Below, one piece after another: positions 46,386 to 53,979 of a DNA stretch of 64,000 bases. The notes below the pieces were generated by a model. It did not search any database. It worked only from the letters and a program-made list of their open reading frames with translations, and was not told the origin of the DNA. The position numbers were made by a program, and so were the translations under genes. The stretch's first letter is position 1. The number at the start of each line of letters is the position of its first letter. Origin of the DNA: Vibrio astriarenae (lineage in GTDB: Bacteria; Pseudomonadota; Gammaproteobacteria; Enterobacterales; Vibrionaceae); the NCBI RefSeq assembly GCF_010587385.1, contig NZ_CP047475.1:2418001-2482000 (forward strand). The letters run 5' to 3'.

Positions 46386-46540
46386 GCGTCTTTTCCGTTA
46401 ATTTGTCGTTACTGCTCTCTATATTAAGAGAGTTACGTTTCATGATTCCTGTTGTGTATCAAGAAAACCCTCAGTTGAGCAAGTACTTTTATCTGTCGCA
46501 ATAGCGCGTTATAGTACAGGAATTAGCAAAAAGGACGTTG

Positions 46541-46567
46541 ATGAATAAGCGAGTTGGTTGTAGTTAA
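46541..46567 (+). CDS. Eight-codon leader ORF overlapping the rocS start
   Basis: ATG AAT AAG CGA GTT GGT TGT AGT TAA, encoding MNKRVGCS. AAAAGGACG lies directly upstream at a good distance. The last base of its TAA is the first base of the rocS ATG (TAATG), the usual form for termination-reinitiation coupling. rocS itself has only a weak ribosome site and an in-frame TAG just before its ATG, so it cannot start further upstream. Confidence 0.5.
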   Translation: MNKRVGCS

Positions 46568-48603
46568 TGCCTACCTCTGAATTAAAAACTTGGTTCTCCA
46601 AATTTACATCTAATAGTCCGTTCTATTTTGCTATTTTGGATGTCGAGCACCGATACGTAACGGTAAACTCGAAATATTGTGAGATCTCTGGGTTAGATAC
46701 TGACAGCCTCATCGGGATGAATGACACCGATGTGTTAGGTACGCATGTTTATCACCACCTCAAACCTTATTATGAACGTGCTTTCTCTGGTGAACAGATC
46801 GAAGCTGAAATTACGCTCTATCTCGTGGATACTGAAACGAGTTTTCACTTCAGTCTCTCTCCAATGTTCAATGGCGAACAAATCGAACACATTGTTCTGC
46901 ATGCCATCGACACCTCTGAAAAACAGATCCTAGCTCGCTCCCTGGAGGAGTCAGAAGACAAATTCAACAAGATTTCATACCTGATCCCTGAAGGCATCTT
47001 AATTGTTGAAGATGACTACATCATGTCCGCTAATGACGCTGCAGCGAACTTGCTAGGGTTCAGCTCCCATACGGAGTTGCTGGGTGAAGAGTTGTCACGA
47101 CTGTTTGTCGATCAAAAAACCAAAGCCGTCTTCAATCAAAAGCTTCTGCACATTCTAAGCACAGCTCCACTCGAGTGCTTAAGTGGCCCACGCTGTCATA
47201 TAGAACGTCGAGTTCGATTGTACTGTGACAAACTCAACGTGATGGGTTCACCATCTCATATCGTTGTTCTGCAAGATGCTGACCAACAAGCAAAACAGGC
47301 GACACCCACACAAACGTTCTCCAATATTGATTCGTTAACTGGATTGTTTAACCGTTTCGGATTCACCAAAAAACTAGAACAGTATATCGCGAATGAGACT
47401 CCCTTAGTGATGCTCTACCTTGATATTGATAACTTCAAAAATATCAACGACTCGCTTGGTCATCACATCGGCGACAAGGTGATTAAAGAGGTCTCTTCTC
47501 GTCTAAAACGCCTACTACCCCAGCATGCAACTTTGGGTCATTTAGGGGGCGACGAGTTCGGCATTATTCTGCCTGAGCCTGAAAGTTCTGTTGTGGTTGA
47601 GTCGTTAGCAGAACGCATTATCAGCCTCATCAACCAACCGTTTGATCTGCACCACTTTAGTAAGCGCCTTGCCTGCTCCATTGGCAGTGTTGCCTATCCC
47701 GGCGATGGCAATGACGCTCGGATTTTGCTGCAAAATGCGGATACTGCTATGTATGAAGCCAAAGATCGCGGGCGAAACCGGCTGATTAAGTTCAATGACC
47801 AAATGAACAAAGAGGCGCGTATGCGTCTTTGGTTGGAGATCGAGCTACAAAAAGCACTGCAACAAAATGGCTTGGAAGTTTGGTATCAACCGAAAGTCAG
47901 TGCGAAAGATTTCAGTATCAATGGTGCTGAGGCTCTTATTCGCTGGAAGCACCCGGTTGAAGGCTACATCAGTCCTGGTTCTTTCATCCCGGTAGCAGAA
48001 AAAGCAGGCTTGATCGAGCAACTAGGTCGAGTGGTGATGCGCGAAGTATTTACCACTGTTAAGCGCTGGCGCATGCAGGGCATCTTACCTGGTCGAGTAG
48101 CCATTAACCTCTCTCCGGAGCAGTTTGGTAACCCTAAGCTGATCGACTATATGGAGAAACTTTTAAAGTCGACAGGGTTAGACTCAAGCTGCATCACCTT
48201 TGAGCTCACCGAGAGCGCGGTAATGAGTGATGGAGAGCACACCATACAGATGCTACGTGCGATAAAAAGACTCGGCTTCTCTCTATCCATTGATGACTTT
48301 GGCACCGGGTACTCATCTCTGTCTTATCTTGCGCGTTTCCCGATTGATGAGCTGAAAATCGACCGTGCTTTTATCAACGATATTGATGAACTACCAAAGC
48401 AAGTGACGGTTATCGAAAACATTATCAATCTTGGTAAATCTCTCGATCTCACTGTGGTTGCAGAAGGGGTTGAGACCCAGCAGCAAGCCACTCTGTTATC
48501 GAACCTCAACTGTCACTCGATTCAAGGCTTCCATTTTTATCGTCCTCAACCAAAACAAGAGGTCGAGGAACTGTTTGCACAAAACCGTCGCCACAAGAAT
48601 TAA
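46567..48603 (+). CDS. rocS: RocS-type GGDEF-EAL c-di-GMP enzyme with PAS domains
   Basis: A 678-residue protein with two PAS-like domains (about 10-125 and 135-235), a GGDEF domain with the intact motif GGDEF at 327-331 and an EAL domain with EAL at 455-457 and DDFGTGYSSLSYL. Both catalytic motifs look complete, so synthesis, breakdown or both are possible. V. cholerae RocS (VC0653), in the same place next to the ubiUV pair and a SCP2 gene, affects rugosity and biofilm. No membrane segment is seen, so it should be cytosolic. Confidence 0.9.
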   Translation: MPTSELKTWFSKFTSNSPFYFAILDVEHRYVTVNSKYCEISGLDTDSLIGMNDTDVLGTHVYHHLKPYYERAFSGEQIEAEITLYLVDTETSFHFSLSPMFNGEQIEHIVLHAIDTSEKQILARSLEESEDKFNKISYLIPEGILIVEDDYIMSANDAAANLLGFSSHTELLGEELSRLFVDQKTKAVFNQKLLHILSTAPLECLSGPRCHIERRVRLYCDKLNVMGSPSHIVVLQDADQQAKQATPTQTFSNIDSLTGLFNRFGFTKKLEQYIANETPLVMLYLDIDNFKNINDSLGHHIGDKVIKEVSSRLKRLLPQHATLGHLGGDEFGIILPEPESSVVVESLAERIISLINQPFDLHHFSKRLACSIGSVAYPGDGNDARILLQNADTAMYEAKDRGRNRLIKFNDQMNKEARMRLWLEIELQKALQQNGLEVWYQPKVSAKDFSINGAEALIRWKHPVEGYISPGSFIPVAEKAGLIEQLGRVVMREVFTTVKRWRMQGILPGRVAINLSPEQFGNPKLIDYMEKLLKSTGLDSSCITFELTESAVMSDGEHTIQMLRAIKRLGFSLSIDDFGTGYSSLSYLARFPIDELKIDRAFINDIDELPKQVTVIENIINLGKSLDLTVVAEGVETQQQATLLSNLNCHSIQGFHFYRPQPKQEVEELFAQNRRHKN

Positions 48604-48748
48604 CACAAGGTCTCTAATCGCAGACCAAATTCCTACTTCTTACTGGGTATTTACCGATTAGTTGCCCGAAAACTGCCTTACATCAAATCTACCGTTCACA
48701 TATCTTCATAAAATCGCTGAACTCTCGATAACAAATAGAAACAGAGCA

Positions 48749-49762
48749 ATGGAATTACTATGCCCAGCAGGTAACTTACCTGCCCTGAAGACCGCGATAG
48801 ATTGCGGTGCAGATGCGGTTTATATCGGCTTTAAAGATGACACCAACGCACGTCACTTTGCTGGATTGAACTTCACTGGAAAAAAACTCGATAAAGCGGT
48901 GCAATACGTTCACGACCGCAACAAGAAAATTCATGTGGCACTCAATACCTTTGCTCACCCAGACGGGTTTGAACGCTGGACAAATGCGGTTGACCAAGCG
49001 GCACAATTGGGCGTTGATGCGCTGATCGTTGCTGACATCGCAGTGCTTGAATATGCCGCGACCAAATACCCGCACTTAGAGCTTCACTTATCAGTCCAAG
49101 CTTCAGCCACCAACATTGCAGCGATTGATTTCTACAAGCAGAACTTCAACGTTAAACGTGTTGTATTGCCTCGTGTACTGTCGATTCATCAAGTTAAGCA
49201 ACTGTCACGCAATATCACCAGCGATGTAGAGCTAGAAGTTTTCGCATTCGGTAGTCTGTGCATCATGGCCGAAGGTCGCTGCTACCTCTCTTCGTACATG
49301 ACGGGAGAGTCACCAAACACCGTCGGTGCATGTTCACCAGCCAAATATGTTCGCTGGCAAGAAACGGACAATGGTCTTGAGTCGCGCCTCAATGATATCT
49401 TGATTGACCGTTATGCCGACGGAGAGAACGCAGGATATCCAACCTTGTGTAAGGGTCGATTCACCACAGATCTTGCAGGTGAACAAAAGCGCTACCATGC
49501 TTTAGAGGAGCCAACGAGTCTTAATACGCTTTCAATGTTACCTGAGCTTTTTAAAGCCAATGTCGCCTCGGTTAAGATTGAAGGTCGCCAACGCAGCCCT
49601 GCTTACGTTGAGCAGGTCACTCGCACATGGCGTGCAGCCATCGATCGCTACTTAGCCAACCCTGAAGGCTATTCTGTTGAACCTGCATGGGATGCCGCAC
49701 TAGCCAACGTCTCTGAAGGCTCACAAACCACACTCGGTGCATACCACCGTAAATGGCAATAA
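48749..49762 (+). CDS. ubiU: UbiU, U32-family ubiquinone hydroxylation protein
   Basis: A 337-residue U32 peptidase-fold protein homologous to E. coli YhbU/UbiU. It begins MELLCPAGNLPALKTAI as that protein does; the long ORF extension before it has no ribosome site. Cys residues for the 4Fe-4S cluster are visible in CIMAEGRCYLSSYMTG, VGACSPAKYVRW and PTLCKGRF. UbiU-UbiV act in O2-independent hydroxylation of ubiquinone precursors. Followed by ubiV with an 11-base gap. Confidence 0.94.
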   Translation: MELLCPAGNLPALKTAIDCGADAVYIGFKDDTNARHFAGLNFTGKKLDKAVQYVHDRNKKIHVALNTFAHPDGFERWTNAVDQAAQLGVDALIVADIAVLEYAATKYPHLELHLSVQASATNIAAIDFYKQNFNVKRVVLPRVLSIHQVKQLSRNITSDVELEVFAFGSLCIMAEGRCYLSSYMTGESPNTVGACSPAKYVRWQETDNGLESRLNDILIDRYADGENAGYPTLCKGRFTTDLAGEQKRYHALEEPTSLNTLSMLPELFKANVASVKIEGRQRSPAYVEQVTRTWRAAIDRYLANPEGYSVEPAWDAALANVSEGSQTTLGAYHRKWQ

Positions 49763-49773
49763 AGGAACAATTG

Positions 49774-50652
49774 ATGAAATACGCGCTAGGCCCCCTACTC
49801 TATTTTTGGCCGAAACAAGATGTGGAAGCTTTTTATCAACAAGCCATGAGCAGCAATGCAGATATTGTTTATCTGGGTGAATCTGTTTGTTCAAAGCGCC
49901 GAGAGATGAAGGTTAATCACTGGTTTGATATTGCCAAAGAGCTCTCTTCCGCGGGTAAACAAGTGGTGATCTCAACCATGGCACTGCTAGAAGCGCCAAG
50001 CGAAGTCAGTGTCATGAAAAAGTACATCGATAACGGTGACTTTGCTATTGAAGCCAACGATGTATCAGCGATTCAACTCGCCAGCGAAAAGAAGGTGCCA
50101 TTTGTTGTTGGTCCTGCGGTTAACACCTACAACGCGCACACACTAAAGCTGTTTCGCCAACAAGGTATGATTCGTTGGTGTATGCCCGTTGAACTGTCTC
50201 GTGATTGGCTAACTAACACACTTAACCAGTGTGATGAGCTTGGTATTCGTGGTGACTTTGAAGTGGAAGTGTTCAGCCACGGTTACTTGCCATTGGCATA
50301 CTCTGCTCGTTGCTTTACTGCTCGCGCAGAGAACCGCTCTAAAGATGACTGTGAAACCTGCTGCATCAAGTACCCAACCGGTATTCAAGTGCGCAGCCAA
50401 GAAGGGCAAGAGGTGTTCAATCTCAATGGTATCCAGACCCAGTCAGGCTACTGCTACAACCTAATCAATGACCTTCCAGGCATGAAAGGCTTGGTGGATA
50501 TCGTGCGCTTAAGCCCTCTTGGTGTGAGCACTTTCTCTGAGCTCGAGCAGTTCCGTAACAATGAAACCGGTCAACACCCGCAAAAAATTGAAGACCGACA
50601 ATGTAACGGCTACTGGCATCAACTTGCTGGATTAGATGTAAAAAATATCTAG
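49774..50652 (+). CDS. ubiV: UbiV, U32-family partner of UbiU
   Basis: A 292-residue U32-family protein. The Cys motif of the Fe-S site is in AYSARCFTARAEN and DDCETCCIKYPTG. The ATG at 49774 has AAAGGAACAATTG upstream, which covers the ubiU stop, so the two are coupled. E. coli UbiV (YhbV) forms a heterodimer with UbiU, and both need 4Fe-4S clusters. A GC-rich hairpin (50666-50702) follows the gene. Confidence 0.94.
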   Translation: MKYALGPLLYFWPKQDVEAFYQQAMSSNADIVYLGESVCSKRREMKVNHWFDIAKELSSAGKQVVISTMALLEAPSEVSVMKKYIDNGDFAIEANDVSAIQLASEKKVPFVVGPAVNTYNAHTLKLFRQQGMIRWCMPVELSRDWLTNTLNQCDELGIRGDFEVEVFSHGYLPLAYSARCFTARAENRSKDDCETCCIKYPTGIQVRSQEGQEVFNLNGIQTQSGYCYNLINDLPGMKGLVDIVRLSPLGVSTFSELEQFRNNETGQHPQKIEDRQCNGYWHQLAGLDVKNI

Positions 50653-50665
50653 TTCACTGTCTGAG

Positions 50666-50702
50666 GCTCCCCCAACGATTGAACACTCAACAATGGGGGA
50701 GC
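50666..50702. terminator. GC-rich hairpin between convergent ubiV and a small periplasmic gene
   Basis: GCTCCCCCA pairs with TGGGGGAGC over a 19-base loop that can itself partly pair. No T tract follows on either strand, so it is probably a bidirectional, Rho-assisted or weak terminator. Confidence 0.6.
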
Positions 50703-50707
50703 TGATT

Positions 50708-50953
50708 CTAATCTTTATCTTTCTTCTTTCCGTGACCTTTGCCTGGGTTGTCATCGCCATGAACACTGCGATTATCTCCGTCTTTATCGTGTTTGTTTTT
50801 AGACGACTTGCACTCTTCAGAGGTAATTTTGACGTTATCTCCCTCCAGGCGAAGACAATCTTTACTCAACTCCATCTTATCGCCTGATATTGTTACATCT
50901 GCACTCGCCAATATCGGAAACAAAAAAGCACTCATTAGAAGAACAGTTCTCAT
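50708..50953 (-). CDS. Small secreted protein with a charged, His/Asp/Lys-rich tail
   Basis: An 81-residue protein with a signal peptide (LLMSAFLFPILASA, probable cleavage before DVTIS), two Cys about 14 residues apart that may form a disulphide, and a C-terminal third made almost only of Lys, Asp, Gly and His. AAGGAG lies 8 bases before the ATG at 50951-50953. No family is recognised. Such tails can bind metals or cell-surface polymers, but nothing here shows which. It is convergent with ubiV and 27 bases downstream of the MATE gene. Confidence 0.65.
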   Translation of the reverse strand: MRTVLLMSAFLFPILASADVTISGDKMELSKDCLRLEGDNVKITSEECKSSKNKHDKDGDNRSVHGDDNPGKGHGKKKDKD

Positions 50954-50983
50954 CAATAATCTCCTTGTCTTAACTATTGCCCC

Positions 50984-52324
50984 TTAAGCATAGCAGCGGT
51001 TTGTCTGCGCAGAAGAAAGTGTTCGCTTAACATCCTTCCACAGCATCCATCCCACCAAGCAGCTTAAAGCAATATTCGACAGTGGGAACGCCAACCAAAT
51101 GCCTGTCACGCCCCAAAGTTTCGGCATTACGTATAAGAAAGGTAGCTGGATAAGCATATTGCCCAGCGTCACAAACATCGCTTTGCTGCCCTTATTGATC
51201 GCTTGATAGTAGGCGCCGGCAACCACTAAGAAGCCATCTAAGAACAGCGCAAACATGTGCAAGCGTATCCCCATCACGGCACCATCCAATAATGCTTGGT
51301 CTTCTCCATTAAAGATGGCGACGAACTGGTATGGGAACAGGTTCAGAATCACCACAAACGCAACACCCACCAGTACCGAACTGCTCATTGCCACTCTCAA
51401 TAGAGTACGGATATGCTCAGGTTTACCCGCACCATGGTTATAGCTCACCAAAGGCTGCATACCGTTGGCGATGCCCTCAGCTGTAAGATAATAAACCGTC
51501 ACGATATAGCCCAAAATAGCGTACGCACCAATCAATACTGGGCTGCCATAGCTAGCAAATAGGCCATTGTGCAGAGCCACCATCATTGAGCCATAGGCGT
51601 ACATAAAGAAACTGGAGGTACCAATAGCGAATATTTGAGGAATGACTGCCCACTGAATGCGCAGGTCTTTGCGCTCGATTCTTAACGTTGCATACGGCGA
51701 GAAGAAATAGCCAATACCAAGCACCGTCACAATCATCTGTGATAACGCAGTGGCCATCGCAGCCCCTTCCAACTCCCAGCCCAACCAAGCGATGAACAAA
51801 TAGTCAAAAACAATATTGGCGACAGCGCCTATCACCATCAATACCGTCGCGAGATTCGGACTATTGTCATTACGCAGCAAGAACGGGATTGCTATTGAAC
51901 CGAGAGAAAAAAAACAGCTATAGATCAAGATTGAGATGTACTGCCAACCCAGATCAAACACGCGCCCCTGCGCGCCCTGCAAGCGCATAAAGTCATCAGC
52001 GAGATGGTGCAAAGCGAAGGCAATCATCGGTGCCACGACAACAAGCAACAGCAAGCCAGTGCTCAAAATGCGCTTTGCATCTGCGGTCTTTTTCTCGCCT
52101 TGGCGTATCGACACTAAAGCACCCGTACCCACGCCCACCAGCATACCTATGCCCAGTATCGTGCCGATGAGTGGCCAAGCGACATTGATTCCAGCCAGAC
52201 CATCAGCCCCGACATAGCGACCGATAAAGATACCATCCACCACTTGATACAGACCGTTAACCAACATGGCAGCAACGGTCGGAATGGTATAGCGCCAAAA
52301 TTGGCGAGTAACTTCAGCTTTCAT
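50984..52324 (-). CDS. MATE-family multidrug exporter
   Basis: A 446-residue membrane protein with the 12-segment MATE layout. Motifs IPTVAAMLVNGLYQVVDGIFIGRYVGADGLAGINVAW split into short family segments at the N terminus, and SFFMYAYGSMM and GIANGMQPLVSYNHGAG in the second half. MATE proteins expel cationic drugs using sodium or proton gradients. It lies 54 bases after a MarR gene on the same strand, and a palindrome matching the MarR operator overlaps its ribosome-site region, so it is probably repressed by that regulator. Confidence 0.88.
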   Translation of the reverse strand: MKAEVTRQFWRYTIPTVAAMLVNGLYQVVDGIFIGRYVGADGLAGINVAWPLIGTILGIGMLVGVGTGALVSIRQGEKKTADAKRILSTGLLLLVVVAPMIAFALHHLADDFMRLQGAQGRVFDLGWQYISILIYSCFFSLGSIAIPFLLRNDNSPNLATVLMVIGAVANIVFDYLFIAWLGWELEGAAMATALSQMIVTVLGIGYFFSPYATLRIERKDLRIQWAVIPQIFAIGTSSFFMYAYGSMMVALHNGLFASYGSPVLIGAYAILGYIVTVYYLTAEGIANGMQPLVSYNHGAGKPEHIRTLLRVAMSSSVLVGVAFVVILNLFPYQFVAIFNGEDQALLDGAVMGIRLHMFALFLDGFLVVAGAYYQAINKGSKAMFVTLGNMLIQLPFLYVMPKLWGVTGIWLAFPLSNIALSCLVGWMLWKDVKRTLSSAQTNRCYA

Positions 52325-52338
52325 AACACTTTAACTCT

Positions 52339-52353
52339 GTTAGCTTAGCTAAC
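52339..52353 (-). promoter_or_regulatory. Second MarR-type palindrome, before the MATE gene
   Basis: GTTAGCT-T-AGCTAAC, a perfect 15-base palindrome, 15 bases upstream of the MATE start. It shares GTTAGC-N3-GCTAAC with the palindrome upstream of marR. Confidence 0.65.
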
Positions 52354-52378
52354 TAAATAGACAAAATAAGACTCAGAT

Positions 52379-52792
52379 TCAGCCCAAGGATTTTTCTAGC
52401 AGTTGCTCTAATAGCTCTACTTCGCTGCCACTCAACTTTGTGCGCATCTTCTCGGCTAAGTCTTGATAAACCACGTTCTCCAATGCCCAACTTTCAATAA
52501 CTTCGCCAGTGACGACAATACGCTTTGAACGTGCATCTTCAGCGCACAAGATACGTTTCACCATGTTCCTTTTTTCAAGCCTTGCGACCATATTGGAAGC
52601 TGAGGGCTTAGTCACCGACATCTCGTGTGCGATGTCGGTAATACGAATCCCGCTCTCACCGGACTCTTTAATGACTCTTAAATACTCAAACTCATTAAAA
52701 CTCAAACTCGATAGTGCATCTTGGCTGGCATAACGTCGCCAAGCTTTAGCACTTTGGCTTTCAAGCCTAATTAGCGTTTCTTCCAAAGACAT
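52379..52792 (-). CDS. MarR-family transcriptional regulator
   Basis: A 137-residue winged helix protein with DNA-binding helices IRITDIAHEMSVTKPSASNMVARLEK, then the MarR wing KRILCAEDARSKRIVV. Members are dimeric repressors released by small phenolic or drug-like ligands. Its start is preceded by a 19-base perfect palindrome at 52808-52826 and another lies in front of the MATE gene it heads, which fits auto-repression and control of the exporter. The ligand is unknown. RBS GGAGATAAG lies just before the ATG. Confidence 0.88.
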   Translation of the reverse strand: MSLEETLIRLESQSAKAWRRYASQDALSSLSFNEFEYLRVIKESGESGIRITDIAHEMSVTKPSASNMVARLEKRNMVKRILCAEDARSKRIVVTGEVIESWALENVVYQDLAEKMRTKLSGSEVELLEQLLEKSLG

Positions 52793-52807
52793 CTTATCTC
52801 CAAAATT

Positions 52808-52826
52808 TAGTTAGCCAGGCTAACTA
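52808..52826 (-). promoter_or_regulatory. MarR operator palindrome upstream of marR
   Basis: TAGTTAGCC-A-GGCTAACTA, a perfect 19-base palindrome about 16 bases upstream of the marR start. With the matching site before the MATE gene it defines a shared operator GTTAGC-N3-GCTAAC. Confidence 0.72.
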
Positions 52827-52853
52827 TTTTAGGATTGCTCACTTATTAAGGCA

Positions 52854-52877
52854 ACAAAAAAACCGCCCGAAGGCGGC
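52854..52877 (-). terminator. Terminator of nlpI
   Basis: CCGCC pairs with GGCGG across CGAA; the A run 52854-52862 gives a T tract on the minus strand. It lies 25-48 bases after the nlpI stop. Confidence 0.85.
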
Positions 52878-52901
52878 ATTCATTTTTTGTCGATGCGAAA
52901 G

Positions 52902-53804
52902 TTACTCTCCCGCCTCTACCTGTTCTTGGCGCAGTTGAGTATAGATTCTTCCTAATTCTAGGAACGAATATCTGTGCTCAACATACTCATAGACATTAAA
53001 TGACATCGCAAGCTTGTAGAGAGAAATCGCATCGGCATATTTCTTCTCTTGTTGATAGCGCTTAGCCAAGTAGAAGTAAGCTTCCGTTAGCTGCTCTGCA
53101 AGTACCATGTTGTCGGTACTAGTAGAGTAAATGACTTTAAATGCTTGCTCTTCAGATACTTCATTTAGCATTAGAGCCACCAACACCCAGCCCCACTGCT
53201 CGTCACGATCTTCATAGCGTGCCAGCAACTCCGCGCGCGCTTGCTCCGGCTCCACCTCACTTTTGATGATGTATAGCCACAGTGCACGGAATGCATCGTT
53301 CGGATCTTCATCGAAATGCGCCTGCATATCTTCAAGTGCTAGTTCAAGACGACCACCGTAATATAAAGCAATCGCGCGATTACGCGTTGCATAACTGTTG
53401 CTTGGGTCTAACTCTAAGGTTGAATCAAAAGCTTCATAAGCCGCATCAAACTCAGCGATTTGCGTGTAATAAACCCCAAGCAAATTGAAAATATCAGGCT
53501 GTGCTGGGTTCAAGCTCAGGGACTGATTAAAGTCTAATCGAGCTAAGTCACGTAAACCAACACTATCGTAGTAGTTACCACGCTCATAAAGCATCTTAGC
53601 GCGGATCTCATCACTCAGATCGGTACGCAACAATAATTGGCTCAATCGAGCAATCTGTACCTCTTGCTGAACACTCGCTTGCAGAGGCACTGCCATTGGT
53701 GGATACATCCACTGGCTGCCGTTATCACTCGCCGACTCCATTGAAGCACAACCACCAAGAAGCGCTAATGCAACACCCAATGTCGCCGTTTTAAACCATT
53801 TCAC
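52902..53804 (-). CDS. nlpI: NlpI-type TPR lipoprotein
   Basis: A 300-residue lipoprotein with lipobox LLGGC (acylated Cys 19) and four to five TPR repeats, matching NlpI in length and position just after pnp. In E. coli NlpI is the adaptor of the Prc protease that trims MepS, and it affects cell envelope and division. Start GTG at 53802-53804 with AAGGAG 8 bases upstream; the long N-terminal ORF extension has no signal. A possible promoter (TTGACA) lies in the gap to pnp. Confidence 0.9.
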   Translation of the reverse strand: MKWFKTATLGVALALLGGCASMESASDNGSQWMYPPMAVPLQASVQQEVQIARLSQLLLRTDLSDEIRAKMLYERGNYYDSVGLRDLARLDFNQSLSLNPAQPDIFNLLGVYYTQIAEFDAAYEAFDSTLELDPSNSYATRNRAIALYYGGRLELALEDMQAHFDEDPNDAFRALWLYIIKSEVEPEQARAELLARYEDRDEQWGWVLVALMLNEVSEEQAFKVIYSTSTDNMVLAEQLTEAYFYLAKRYQQEKKYADAISLYKLAMSFNVYEYVEHRYSFLELGRIYTQLRQEQVEAGE

Positions 53805-53849
53805 GTAGAAAACTCCTTGTATACCCGAAAATACTTCGCTCTGATGCAG

Positions 53850-53878
53850 ATAGAGAATAGCAGAGCTTTCACTGTCAA
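53850..53878 (-). promoter_or_regulatory. Candidate nlpI promoter
   Basis: On the minus strand TTGACA (53873-53878) is a perfect -35; at a 17-base spacing the -10 (CTCTAT) is weak. The pnp terminator lies just upstream at 53904-53933, so nlpI needs a promoter in this gap. Confidence 0.35.
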
Positions 53879-53903
53879 AACCAATTCTGTCTTGGGTACA
53901 AAT

Positions 53904-53933
53904 AAAAAAAGGGGGCACTAATGCCCCCTTTTA
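53904..53933 (-). terminator. Terminator of pnp
   Basis: GGGGGCA pairs with TGCCCCC across CTAA, with a long A run before and T run after. It lies 46 bases beyond the pnp stop. Confidence 0.92.
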
Positions 53934-53979
53934 TATCACGCTTAAGTGCGTACGGCTAATTTAGCCTGCACTCAATAGC

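Noticed and set aside
48604..48748. FNR site upstream of ubiU
   Set aside because: Only a half site (ATCAA) could be found; the other half does not match TTGAT at the right distance.
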